From DATKWD01 sp963704815 (GTDB taxonomy: Bacteria > Actinomycetota > Acidimicrobiia > Acidimicrobiales > Salinilacustritrichaceae): a DNA stretch of 64,000 bases. The translations under genes were made by a program, and so were the position numbers. Positions 1 to 8,831 of this stretch are shown piece after piece. The notes under the pieces are model-generated. The model worked only from the letters and a program-made list of their open reading frames with translations. It did not search any database and was not told the origin of the DNA. The stretch spans positions 1,116,001-1,180,000 of the forward strand of contig CAVPHU010000001.1 of NCBI GenBank assembly GCA_963704815.1, written 5' to 3'. Each line of letters begins with the position of its first letter. Within the stretch, counting starts at the first letter, position 1.

Positions 1-179
1 GCCGTGGCCCGGCCGACGCCACGAGCCGGGTGGCCGAACGAACCAGCGCGAACAGAGACCGAACCGTCCGGTCGCTGGCGACGTGCCGGGCGTAGTCGTA
101 CCGCGACCGGCCGGTGCGGATCGCCGAGGGTGGGGGCGTCGCCGCGGCGACGTCGTCGGTTGCTAGCTTTGGTCGCTTC
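1..179. other. Left edge, no supported gene
   Basis: No start codon with good context or recognisable motif was found on either strand. The - strand is open and has protein-like composition (for example RYDYARHVASD), so the 5' end of a gene leaving the window is possible, but no start codon could be located. Confidence 0.3.
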
Positions 180-1836
180 ATGGCGCCTCTCGTGGCCTGC
201 CTCTTACCGGCACGCAATGCTGCCACCGATCTCCCGGGCTGGTTCGAGAGCGTCGAACGCTTCGCCGACGTCGTCGTCGCGCTCGACGATGGCAGCACCG
301 ACGAGACGGGTGACCTGCTTCGGGCTCACCCCCTCGTGCACCGCGTCTTCACGAACCCGGTGAGAACCTCGTACGAGGGCTGGGACGACGCAGCCAATCG
401 GAGCCGGCTGCTGGCCGGTCTCTCGGACGTCCGGCCGACGTGGGTGATGCAACTCGACGCTGACGAACGGATCGATGCGGCCGATGGCCACGCCCTCCGT
501 GACGCCCTCGAGTGCGAGGACGCCGACCCTGCCGATGCCTACGTCTTCCGAGTCCATCGCATGATCGGCGAGAGCGGTCGCTGGGATGAGGCTGACCTGT
601 GGGTCGGCCGCATGTTCGCGGTACCGCCCCGAAGCGCGTTTCCCATCGGAGCGGCTCCACTTCGTCGCCCTTCCTGACGACATCGGGAAGGACCGCTGGC
701 GACGCACCACGGTGCGGATACAGCACTTCGGCAGCTCGACCTCCACGAAACGGCGACGGAGGCGGTCGAAGTACCGGGCTGCCGATCCGGACCACGACTT
801 CCAGGACTCCTACGACCACATCGAGCGGGCGCCGGGCGAGTTGAAAGAGTGGCAACCCAGACCGCCGGGCCTGCCGTTCGTCGTGCATGGGCGAGGACGA
901 CCGCTGCGACCGGAGGCGGACGCCGATCCTGGCATGTCGGCGATCGTGTTGAGTCAGAACGACGAGCGGGTCATCGCCGACTCGTTGCAGGCGCTCTTCG
1001 ACCAGCAGTGCACCGAGCCGTTCGAGATCGTCGTGGTGTGCAGCGGCACCGACGGAACCGCTCGGATCGTCGAGGCCCAGTATCCCGATGCTCGACTTGT
1101 CGAGAGCACCGAGCCGCTGCTGCCCGGCGCCGCCCGCAACGTCGGCCTCGCCGCGGCAACCGGGACCTTCGTCTGCTTCCCGGGCTCGCACATCGTCGTC
1201 GAACCCGGCTACCTGCAGGCCCTGCTGGATGCCCATCGTGCGGGGTGGGCGATGGTCACTCCCTCGTTTCGCGACGCCGGCACGAATCACCCGAGCTGGG
1301 CCAATTTCTTCCTCGATCACTCGGCCAAGCTCGCGACCCGACCCGCGGGTCCGCTCACCGTCGAGCCCTCGACCGCGTCGTATCGACGCGACGCCATCGA
1401 CTGGGCCGATGGGTTCGTCGATCTCCGTGCCGGCGAGGACACGTCGATGAACCGGGCCCTGTGGAGCGCGGGCTACGGCGCGTGGTTCGCCCCCGGTGCA
1501 GCACAGCGCCACTTCACGCCGTCCACGAGCATCGCTCGTCTGCTTCGCCACCACGCGAGCCGCGGGACGGGTCTCGCTCACCTGCTCGAGGCAGAGCAAG
1601 TGCGCGGCACGTTGTTCACCCGCGCCGGCATCAGACGCTGGGGACCGCTCTACGTGCCCATGCGCGTGCGTCGCATCAGGGGTCGCGTCCTCGCGTTCGG
1701 AACGACTCAGGATCGGATTCGGTTCCGTCGCAGCTCGCCGCTGATCGTGCTCGCCGCGCTCGTCAACTGGTGCTCGGGCTGGGTGCGCTTCGCCCGCGAG
1801 ACCGCCACGCACGCAGGTCAGCGCCCCACCCGTTGA
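180..1836 (+). CDS. Two-domain family 2 glycosyltransferase (one frameshift)
   Basis: This gene encodes two GT-A/GT2 glycosyltransferase domains in one chain. They probably transfer sugars from nucleotide donors to a surface glycan; donor and acceptor are unknown. The first domain starts MAPLVACLLPARNAA and has ALDDGSTDETGD followed by the DxD-like LDADER. The second begins near 934 with MSAIVLSQNDERVI and has IVVVCSGTDGT, PGAARNVGLAAATG and a late GEDTSMNRALW that fits the catalytic ED region. The frame changes near 640 in gcgtttccc. Removing one T joins the halves as RSAFPSERLHF. No stop separates the domains after repair. ATG 934 could instead start a separate second gene. The 3' end overlaps the convergent GT2 gene by 19 nt. 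Confidence 0.75.
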
Positions 1837-2708
1837 CGAAGTGCCAACAGCCAGGCGGAGGTCGCGGGCGGAAGCATCGACCGCGCCGCGTGCCAGCTGG
1901 TCGCGACGGCCGGGCGGCAACGCAGCGACGTGACGAAGGCACCCCGGGCGATCTGATGCTCTCCGAGTCGCTCGGCCAGCAATCCCACCCGACGCCAACG
2001 AAAGGCGGCCGCCTCCGGTGCGGAACGGAAGTAGGCCGCCTGGGCATCGAGGAACTCGAGGTTTCGGTCGAGACGCGCTCGGGCGTCGTTGAGCCCGCGT
2101 TCGCCGTCGTGCAGCCGGACCAGATAGCCGACCTTCGGCACCGTCCGCACCGGCAGCCGTCGAGCGAGGCGCAGCCACCACTCGGTGTCCTCGACTGCCG
2201 TCCAGCGCGGATCGAAACGAGGCACGAGTTCGCGGCGCACGGCCGTTCGTCCGAGGCTCGGGGTGGCTCCGTCGAGGATCGTCCAGCTCACGTCACCGTC
2301 CAGCAACCGGTTGGCTCCCAAGCGCCGGGCGTGGATCTGCACGTCTCGCCGTTGATGGAGATAGGCCGAGAAGCAGACCGCCACGGGGGCATCAGCGAGT
2401 CCTTGGAGAGCCAAGGCGAGTCGGTCGGGCGAGTACACGTCATCGTCGTCGAGGAAGCACACATAGCGCCCGGTCGCCTCGTCGAGCCCGGTGTTTCGGG
2501 CAACGGCCGGCCCGCCGCACTCGGAGCGCCGGACCAGTCTGATCCTCGGGTCCGATGGCACCTCCGCGGCCGATCCGCTGGCGTCGTCGACGACGACGAT
2601 CTCGAAGTCCTGGATCGTCTGGCGCAGGACCGAGGCGACAGCCGACGCCAGGAACTCTGGCCGCTCATGGGTCGGGATGATGACCGAGAAGGTCGTCTCT
2701 GGGCGCAC
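1818..2708 (-). CDS. Family 2 glycosyltransferase
   Basis: A 296-residue GT2 enzyme of the type that builds cell-surface polysaccharides. The GT-A fold starts at once with TFSVIIPTHERPEFLASAV, followed by EIVVVDDAS and the metal-binding CFLDDDDVY. The catalytic-acid region EDTEWWLRLARR lies near two thirds of the length. GTG 2708 is chosen because CGAGGAGGG lies just upstream and the fold begins six residues later. The open frame continues upstream, but only as the antisense of the SGNH gene. It diverges from that gene across 66 nt. Substrate is not predictable. Confidence 0.8.
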   Translation of the reverse strand: MRPETTFSVIIPTHERPEFLASAVASVLRQTIQDFEIVVVDDASGSAAEVPSDPRIRLVRRSECGGPAVARNTGLDEATGRYVCFLDDDDVYSPDRLALALQGLADAPVAVCFSAYLHQRRDVQIHARRLGANRLLDGDVSWTILDGATPSLGRTAVRRELVPRFDPRWTAVEDTEWWLRLARRLPVRTVPKVGYLVRLHDGERGLNDARARLDRNLEFLDAQAAYFRSAPEAAAFRWRRVGLLAERLGEHQIARGAFVTSLRCRPAVATSWHAARSMLPPATSAWLLALRQRVGR

Positions 2709-2774
2709 GGCCCTCCTCGGGTCGACGGCGAAGGATACCCACGCTCCTTCGGCGGGTATGAGACGCTCGACCGT

Positions 2775-3335
2775 ATGGGGCCCCGTTCGCCATGGCGTCT
2801 CCGACGACACCCACCGCATCGGATGCTCGTGATCGGCGACTCGGTCATCCTGAGCGCCGAACAACACTTCGACGGGCTGCGTCGCTGGATCGCCCAGGTC
2901 GACGCCCGTGGATGCCGCCAGGCGACCGTGCGGGCCGACGGGTGCGGAGCCACCGACATCCCGAGTGCGCTCGATGCGGTGAAAGGCGGCGTGGACCCCC
3001 TCGCCCCCGATTGCGTCGTCTTCCACATCGGTCACAACGGACGCATCGAACCCGAGCAGTTCGACCAGATCATGCGGGCTGTCCCCGAGGCGACGACGGC
3101 AGCATGGCTCACGCTGAACGAGCCACGCGAGTGGGAACGTCCGAACAACCTCGACATTGCAGCCGGGGTCGAGCGGTGGCCGGGGACCGTGCTCATCGAC
3201 TGGAAAGCGATGAGCACCGGCAAACCGTGGTTCCAGCCCGACGATCTGCACCTCAACGACGCCGGCGCGACGGCGTTGGTCCGAGTGATCAATCGCGAGA
3301 TGACCAAGGCGGTGCGTGCCGCTGCGCGGCTCTGA
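2775..3335 (+). CDS. SGNH/GDSL hydrolase-like protein
   Basis: A 186-residue SGNH-fold protein. Block I is LVIGDSVILSAEQ with the nucleophile Ser in GDS. Block III appears as FHIGHNGRI, with Asn in a GHN context. Block V is DDLHLNDAG, with Asp and His three residues apart. This form resembles the SGNH domains attached to membrane O-acyltransferases (OafB-like), which edit acetyl groups on surface sugars, but here the domain is alone. With glycosyltransferases on both sides and a sulfotransferase after it, a role in modifying an exported glycan is inferred. ATG 2823, right before the GDS block, is an alternative start. The 3' end overlaps the convergent sulfotransferase by 47 nt. Confidence 0.75.
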   Translation: MGPRSPWRLRRHPPHRMLVIGDSVILSAEQHFDGLRRWIAQVDARGCRQATVRADGCGATDIPSALDAVKGGVDPLAPDCVVFHIGHNGRIEPEQFDQIMRAVPEATTAAWLTLNEPREWERPNNLDIAAGVERWPGTVLIDWKAMSTGKPWFQPDDLHLNDAGATALVRVINREMTKAVRAAARL

Positions 3336-4335
3336 TGGCGACCGCAGCACCTCCGACCAGCCGCCGACGGGCGCGTCGCATGCGTCGCGCCGTTCGGATT
3401 CGAGCGGGCCGGGTGACGACCCGTCCGTGATCGATCAACGCGGCCAAGAGCATCGGCGCCACCTGCCACCCAGCCAGCGTCGAGCGATAACCGGCACCTG
3501 CGATGACCCGACGCGTCCTGGCCTCGACCATCGCTATCTTCACGCGGTCGCGTCGACGGTTCAGCCCGGCCCACCGCTCGGCGTCCTCGGCCCGTGGCGT
3601 GCGTCCGATTCCGACGTGAACGCTGTCGCGTTCCCATGCCGGAAGGTCAGCCTCGCTCCGCCGACGCAGATCGGGGACGCTCGTCGGCGCCTCGACGCCC
3701 ACGAGTCCGCAGACCCGTGCGAGCTCTCGCTGCGGGTCCAGGACGAGATCCTCGTAACGCACGACGAGGTGGAGAGAGGACGCACCCTGGACACGATCGA
3801 TCGCATCCCAGACCCGGTTCAGATAGCCGGAGACTTCCCATGCCGATCGACCGCGCCAGCCCCAGGCGAGGAGCGACATGGCAACGTCACGCGGGTCGCG
3901 GATGCAGCACACCACCCGAGCCTGCGGAAACAGCGATCGCAGCGGGTCGAGCCAGAACACGTATTCGGGTGTCTTGTCGCCCCACACGTCGACGGCACCG
4001 ACCTCGCAGCGGAAGATGCACTCGACCAGCGCGCCGAGATCCGAATGGGGCGACCTCTCACTCACCTCGAGGCGCAGCTCGGCGTCGGTGACGCTCCAGT
4101 CGGCGAACCGAGGGTGCCGCACGACCGTGTCGACCACCATCGTTGCATCCCCTGCGTCGATCGGCCCGGGCGGGACCGCCAAGCCCTCCACCTCGATCAG
4201 GAACCACGACTCTGGCGGGATCTGGATCTCGGGGAGTGAGTTGACCAGCAGCCGCAGCAACGTGGTTCCCGAGCGGTCGGCACCGACGATCAGCAGCGGC
4301 CCTCGAAATGGATCGGAGTACTCGTCAGCGGCCAT
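3289..4335 (-). CDS. PAPS-dependent sulfotransferase
   Basis: A 348-residue cytosolic sulfotransferase of the Sulfotransfer_3 type. It moves sulfate from PAPS to a hydroxyl of an unknown acceptor. The 5'-phosphosulfate loop is VGADRSGTTLLRLL (about residues 17-30), followed by a PPESW segment, GDKTPEY (119-125) and the 3'-phosphate motif CCIRDPRDVAMS (143-154). ATG 4335 is chosen because the P-loop then lies 16 residues from the N-terminus, as usual in the family. The C-terminal 60 residues are very Arg-rich. Its neighbours suggest a sulfated surface glycan or glycolipid. Confidence 0.85.
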   Translation of the reverse strand: MAADEYSDPFRGPLLIVGADRSGTTLLRLLVNSLPEIQIPPESWFLIEVEGLAVPPGPIDAGDATMVVDTVVRHPRFADWSVTDAELRLEVSERSPHSDLGALVECIFRCEVGAVDVWGDKTPEYVFWLDPLRSLFPQARVVCCIRDPRDVAMSLLAWGWRGRSAWEVSGYLNRVWDAIDRVQGASSLHLVVRYEDLVLDPQRELARVCGLVGVEAPTSVPDLRRRSEADLPAWERDSVHVGIGRTPRAEDAERWAGLNRRRDRVKIAMVEARTRRVIAGAGYRSTLAGWQVAPMLLAALIDHGRVVTRPARIRTARRMRRARRRLVGGAAVAIRAAQRHAPPWSSRD

Positions 4336-4391
4336 CGACGAACCATGCTCCCTGCCGCGCCGGTGACCGGCCAACACCGACGATCGATCGA

Positions 4392-4397
4392 TACCCT
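4392..4397 (+). promoter_or_regulatory. -10 element (TACCCT), leaderless start
   Basis: TACCCT lies 8 nt before ATG 4406 and there is no Shine-Dalgarno sequence. It fits the TANNNT -10 arrangement seen before several first genes here, implying that transcription starts at or next to the start codon. Confidence 0.5.
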
Positions 4398-4405
4398 CCA
4401 CAACG

Positions 4406-5266
4406 ATGACCGAGCCGCCCCATTTCGATCTCCCTCCCGGGGGGCCGCTCGAACTTCCCGAGCGCGGGACGACGTTCGTGCGCCACATCGACGGACCGAC
4501 CGGAGCGCCGACGCTGTTCCTGCTGCACGGCTGGACGGCGACCGCTGATCTCAACTGGATCTCCAGCTACGAGACACTCGGCCGCCACTTCCGGGTGGTG
4601 GCCATGGACCACCGGGGGCACGGGCGGGGCATCCGATCGCGGGGCCGGTTCAGGCTCCGCGACTGCGCCGACGACGTGATCGCGGTCTGTGATGCCCTCG
4701 GCATCGACCGCTTCGTTCCGGTCGGCTACTCGATGGGAGGACCCATCGCGCAGCTCACCTGGAAACGGCATCAAGACCGGGTGGCCGGCCTCGTGCTGTG
4801 TGCCACGAGCCGGAACTTCAGTGAGCGGCAGGGCGAGCGCGTGCTGTTCGGTGCCATGCCGGCGCTGGCCGCGACGGCCCGCCTCACCCCGGGCGCCGCC
4901 CGTCAACGCCTGACCGAGCGCTACATCACCGGGCGATTCGACGACAGTGAGGTCGGGCGTTGGGCCGCCTCGGAGCTTCGCCGGGCCGACAGCGTCAAGC
5001 TGATGCAGGCCGGGGCGTCGCTCGGCCGCTTCGACAGCTCTCCGTGGATCGGTCGGGTCGATGTCCCGACCGCCGTGGTCCTCACCGAACACGACGTCGC
5101 CGTCCCGCCCCACCGCCAGCGGGCGCTCGCCGAATCGATCAGCACGGCCCGCGTCCATCCGGTGCCGGGCGACCACGGGGTGTGCGTCTCGGACCCTCGC
5201 GAGTTCGTTCCTCGCCTCGTCGAGGCATGCCGCGACGTCACCCTCCGGGCGTCGATGCGAGTCTGA
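4406..5266 (+). CDS. Alpha/beta hydrolase
   Basis: A 286-residue alpha/beta hydrolase fold enzyme. The oxyanion-hole HGW lies near residue 41 (LFLLHGWTAT), MDHRGHGRG follows, and the nucleophile elbow is GYSMGG. The acid is likely Asp in LTEHDVAVPP and the base His in PGDHGVCVSDP, so the triad is complete. The substrate cannot be read from sequence; esterases, lipases and MhpC-type C-C hydrolases share this pattern. It stands alone, diverges from the sulfotransferase and ends at a strong hairpin. Confidence 0.88.
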   Translation: MTEPPHFDLPPGGPLELPERGTTFVRHIDGPTGAPTLFLLHGWTATADLNWISSYETLGRHFRVVAMDHRGHGRGIRSRGRFRLRDCADDVIAVCDALGIDRFVPVGYSMGGPIAQLTWKRHQDRVAGLVLCATSRNFSERQGERVLFGAMPALAATARLTPGAARQRLTERYITGRFDDSEVGRWAASELRRADSVKLMQAGASLGRFDSSPWIGRVDVPTAVVLTEHDVAVPPHRQRALAESISTARVHPVPGDHGVCVSDPREFVPRLVEACRDVTLRASMRV

Positions 5267-5275
5267 CCTGACGCG

Positions 5276-5307
5276 ACGAGCGGCCGGCTCGATGGCCGGC
5301 CGCTCGT
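5276..5307. terminator. Hairpin between convergent genes
   Basis: A perfect 13-bp stem (5276-5288 with 5295-5307) and a 6-nt loop lies between the stop codons of the hydrolase and the SHOCT protein. The T tract is weak. It could serve as a bidirectional terminator. Confidence 0.65.
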
Positions 5308-5332
5308 TCGGTTCAGACTGCCTGGCGTCAGC

Positions 5333-5719
5333 TCAGGCGAGGATCTTGGCCTTCATCGACGCGAACTCCTCGTCGGTGAGCTTGCCTGCGTCGTGCAGGT
5401 CGGAGAGCTTGGCCAGCTCGGTGGCCGAGCCGCCGGCTGCGTCACGGACGTAGGAGTCGAACGCGTCCTGTTGCGCCTGGGCGGCGCGCATCTGCCGCTC
5501 ACCCATCTTGTGACCACGAGCGATCAGGTACACGAAGATGCCGAGGTACGGCAGGAAGATGACGAACGCCAACCAACCGGCCTTGCCCCAGCCGTTCAGG
5601 TCGTCACTGCGGAAGATGTCGGCCAGCACCTGGAACAGGATCATGATCCAGATGAAGAACAGGAAGAAGTAGAGCATCGACCAGAGCACCTGGCCGGTTC
5701 CGAACTCGGCAGCGAGCAT
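5333..5719 (-). CDS. PLDc_N/SHOCT-domain membrane protein
   Basis: A 128-residue protein. Two hydrophobic segments (about residues 11-33 and 47-67) are separated by RSDDLNGWGKAGW, the pattern of the phospholipase D N-terminal membrane domain. The C-terminal SHOCT motif reads LAKLSDLHDAGKLTDEEF followed by AKILA. Such proteins are common in actinobacteria and their molecular role is unknown; SHOCT is thought to mediate oligomer or membrane contacts. The start is supported by AGGAGG 6 nt upstream, so unlike many neighbours this gene has a conventional leader. Confidence 0.85.
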   Translation of the reverse strand: MLAAEFGTGQVLWSMLYFFLFFIWIMILFQVLADIFRSDDLNGWGKAGWLAFVIFLPYLGIFVYLIARGHKMGERQMRAAQAQQDAFDSYVRDAAGGSATELAKLSDLHDAGKLTDEEFASMKAKILA

Positions 5720-5847
5720 TGAATCACCCTCCTGGGTGGGACGTGAGAGAAGAAGCGAGCCATCCGGCCCGCCGGCGACATGGTCCCGTCAAGCGACGCG
5801 AGATGTCAAAACCCCTCACCCACGAACGGCGGCTGAAGGGCCAGCAC

Positions 5848-5853
5848 TAGGGT
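5848..5853 (+). promoter_or_regulatory. -10 element (TAGGGT), leaderless start
   Basis: TAGGGT ends 7 nt before ATG 5861, without a ribosome site. This favours ATG 5861 over the in-frame GTG at 5852, which would lie inside the element. Confidence 0.5.
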
Positions 5854-5860
5854 GCCCCGA

Positions 5861-6118
5861 ATGCTGATCCTTCTCCTCCTCGTGTCCGGTATGGCCATCG
5901 GCGGACTCGCCCAGGTGATCCTGGGCCGCTCGGGCTACAAGATCGACTGGACGATGGCGCTGGTCGCCGGCATCGGCGGTTCGTTCATCGGCGGGCTGCT
6001 CGCGAGCCTGGTGTCGGGCGATGGCCTCGACATCCGGCCGAGTGGGATCATCGGCTCGCTCATCGGAGCTCTCGTGGTGACCGCGATCTGGCAGCGGAGC
6101 GCCCACTCGAAGACCTGA
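5861..6118 (+). CDS. GlsB/YeaQ/YmgE family membrane protein
   Basis: An 85-residue, three-helix, glycine-rich membrane protein of the transglycosylase-associated (YeaQ/YmgE) family, which is linked to stress responses but has no known biochemical activity. Helices are near residues 2-20, 27-48 and 58-75. Family features include GGLAQVILG and AGIGGSFIGGLL. It is the first gene of a + strand run, and the next start lies 1 nt after its stop. Confidence 0.85.
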   Translation: MLILLLLVSGMAIGGLAQVILGRSGYKIDWTMALVAGIGGSFIGGLLASLVSGDGLDIRPSGIIGSLIGALVVTAIWQRSAHSKT

Positions 6119-6119
6119 C

Positions 6120-6991
6120 GTGGAGTTGCTGCGGAGCCGAGCGGAAGCATGGCGCAGCATCGCAGGGTCGACCTACCGGTCGTGGCGGTCCCATCGCACC
6201 GTCCGGCTCGGGGCCGGCCTCGCCTACTACGGGCTGTTCGCCATCGTCCCCCTGCTCACGGTCAGCGTCGCGATCGCCGGCGTGGTGATCGAAGACGCCG
6301 ACATCGAGTCCTGGTTGACCGAGGTGCTGAGCGAGCTGGTCGACGGGGATGCCAGCCGCGGTGGCGGCATCCATCACGGCGAGCCTCGACACGACGGAGA
6401 CGTTCGCCGGCCTCGGCCTGGTCGGCCTGGCGTCGCTGGTGCTCGCGGCCTCGCTCGTGTTCGTCGCACTCCAGGACGCGTTCGACACCATCTGGGAACT
6501 CCCCGTGCGCAGCGGGGCCGGCAACACCCTCCGGCGACGGGCGTTGGCCTTCGGCGTGGTGCTGCTCGGCGGCGCGGTGCTGGTGGCGGACTTCGCCATC
6601 TCAGCGGTGGCGAGCATCGTCCGCGACCTGGCACCCGGCAACACGGCGCTCCTGGCGACCGCGGCCGACGCCCTCACGACGCTTGGCTCATGGGCGCTCG
6701 TCGCGGCGATCGTGTCGTTCGTCTTCCACTTCCTGACCCGGGCCGACGTCTCGTGGCGGGCGTCGCTCGGGGGAGGCGTTGCTCTCGGCCCTGGCGATGA
6801 GCGTGGGGAACCGCCTGGTCGGCGAGTACCTCGACCGATGGGGAGTGTCCTCGCTCGCCGGAGCCGCCGGAGCCGTCCTGGTCGTGCTGTTCTGGGTCTA
6901 CGCCCTCGCCCAGATCACACTCGTCGGCGCCGAACTCACTCGAGCGCTCGACGACGCCCGACGCGAACCGACCAGCGCAGGGCGTCGATAG
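6120..6991 (+). CDS. YihY/BrkB family inner-membrane protein (two frameshifts)
   Basis: A YihY/virulence-factor BrkB family protein with about six membrane helices and unknown transport role. The N-terminus has the family signature LGAGLAYYGLFAIVPLL. The middle has FVALQDAFDTIWELP and the C-terminal helix VLFWVYALAQITLVGAEL. These lie in three successive frames. Removing one G near 6346 (gacgggg) and one G near 6773 (ctcggggg) gives a continuous protein of about 290 residues, the usual family size. GTG 6120 follows the preceding stop directly, so translation is probably coupled. Confidence 0.8.
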
Positions 6992-7001
6992 CATCTCGCC
7001 G

Positions 7002-7926
7002 ATGGCCGACCTGGTGCGGATCCCCGCCGGAACCTTCCGGATGGGGTCCGACGCGCACTACCCCGAAGAAGCACCGGTCCACCGGGTCTCGGTCGACGCG
7101 TTCGACCTCGAGCGCGACCACCGTCACCAACGAAGAGTTCGGGCGCTTCGTCGCCGAGACCGGCTACGCGACGGTCGCCGAGCGTCCGCTCGACCCCGAG
7201 GACTACCCGGGCGCACCGCCGGAGAACCTGGTTGCCGGATCGCTGGTGTTCATGATGACCGCCGGCCCGGTCGACCTTCGCCATCTCAGCCAGTGGTGGA
7301 CATGGACCCCGGGCGCGAGTTGGCGTCACCCCGAGGGGCCGCACAGCTCGGTCGACGACCGCCTCGACCACCCCGTGGTCCAGGTGGCTCACGAAGATGC
7401 CGCGGCGTACGCGGCCTGGGCCGGCGAGCGGCTGCCCACCGAAGCCGAGTGGGAGTACGCGGCCCGCGGCGGGCTCGAGGGCAAGGCGTTCGCCTGGGGC
7501 GACGAGGCGGTTCCCGACGGGCGCCATCTGGCCAACTTCTGGCAGGGCGAGTTCCCCTGGCGGAACAGCGAGGCCGACGGCTTCGCCGGAACGGCACCCG
7601 TCGGTGCGCTCCCACCCAACGGCTACGGGTTGTACGAGATGACCGGCAACGTGTGGGAGTGGACCGCCGACTGGTATGCCGACCACCATCCCGAGGAGGC
7701 CGTCAAGCCCTGTTGTGTCCCGACCAACCCCCGAGGACCAGAGATGGAAGCCAGCTTCGACCCCGCCCAACCGCAGTTCAAGGTCCCCCGCAAGGTGATC
7801 AAGGGCGGCTCGTTCCTGTGCGCCGACAGCTACTGCCGGCGCTACCGGCCGGCCGCCCGCCGCCCACAGATGATCGACACCGGGATGAGTCACCTGGGCT
7901 TCAGAACGGCGGCCGGCGGTGCCTGA
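7002..7926 (+). CDS. Formylglycine-generating enzyme (one frameshift)
   Basis: FGE oxidises the Cys of the sulfatase signature CxPxR to formylglycine, using a copper site made by two Cys. The N-terminus LVRIPAGTFRMGS and the later RLPTEAEWEYAARGG and MTGNVWEWTADWY are standard for the FGE-sulfatase fold. The copper pair is present: KGGSFLCADSYCRRYR, Cys codons at 7819 and 7834, spaced five apart as in human SUMF1. This separates it from EgtB/PvdO relatives that lack the pair. The frame shifts near 7115; one fewer base gives DLERTTVTNEEF. Full length would be about 308 residues. No sulfatase gene is in the window. TAGCAT lies 7 nt before the start. Confidence 0.88.
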
Positions 7927-8831
7927 CCCGCTGCTCCCCTCCTGGCGGCCGGGGCCGACCCGCGACGCTCTGGTTTCGTTCCTCGATGCCGCGACCGAGG
8001 TCGCGCCGACCGACCGAGTGGCCGTGTTCGACAACGACGGCACCCTCTGGTGCGAGAAGCCGAACTACACCCAACTCGACTTCCTCGTCCACGAACTGGC
8101 CCGGGCCGTTGCCGAGCGTCCGGACCTGGCAGAGCGCCCCGAATACCGAGTGGTGCTCGATCGCGACCGCGCCGCCATGGCCGAGATGGGTCTCGAGCGG
8201 ATCGCCTTCGCGCTGCATCGAGCTCTGCGAGGCCATCACCCCCGAGGAGTTCGATCGCCGCGTCGTGGAGTTCTTCGACACGGCTCGCCACCCCGATCGA
8301 GACGTGAAGTATCGGGCGATGCGCTACGCACCGATGCTCGAACTGATCACGGCACTCCGGGCGAACGACTTCAGCGTCTTCATCGTCAGTGGCGGCGGCA
8401 CCGAGTTCGTGCGGGCGATCAGCCAGGACCTCTACGGCGTCGCGCCCGAAGGCGTCGTCGGCACCCAGGTGGCCTACGACCTCGTGCGGACCGACGGCAA
8501 GCCACAGCTCATCCGGACGACCCGTGTCGTCGGCGACCTCAACGAAGGCGAGGCCAAGATCCGCACCATCCAGCGGATGCTCGGTCGCCGCCCGATCCTG
8601 GCCGGGGGCAACTCGGCGGGCGACACCGAGATGCTCGAGTACGCCATGGCCCACGACGGACCCTCGCTCGCCCTCCTCGTCGATCACGACGACGCCGAGC
8701 GCGAATACGCCTACGAGAGCGTCGCCGGATCATTCGAGACGAGCGAACCGATCACCGACACCGCCGCCCGGCTCGGGTGGACGGTGATCAGCATGGCCGA
8801 CGACTGGCATCGGGTGTTCACCGACCCGTGA
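7919..8831 (+). CDS. HAD-superfamily phosphatase (one frameshift)
   Basis: A HAD hydrolase with a phosphoserine-phosphatase-like arrangement. Motif I is VFDNDGTLW (nucleophile Asp, then Asp+2), motif II is VFIVSGGG, and the acidic motif IV is GGNSAGDTEML. A helical cap lies between motifs I and II. The substrate is not known. The frame changes near 8215; one extra base there splits the cap (IAFAL and IELCEAITPEEF). GTG 7919 overlaps the end of the FGE gene by 8 nt, and its stop overlaps the next start, so the three genes are probably one transcript. HAD genes beside FGE/sulfatase genes occur elsewhere, as I recall, but the link is unexplained. Confidence 0.82.

Noticed and set aside
349..2181. 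610-codon - strand open frame
   Set aside because: High-GC shadow of the glycosyltransferase genes; low-complexity Arg/Gly/Ala translation.
849..2774. Long open + strand frame continuing upstream of the SGNH gene
   Set aside because: It is antisense to the GT2 gene at 1818-2708, and overlaps the other GT2, with Arg/Pro/Ala-rich translation and no motifs. Only the part from 2775 is supported.
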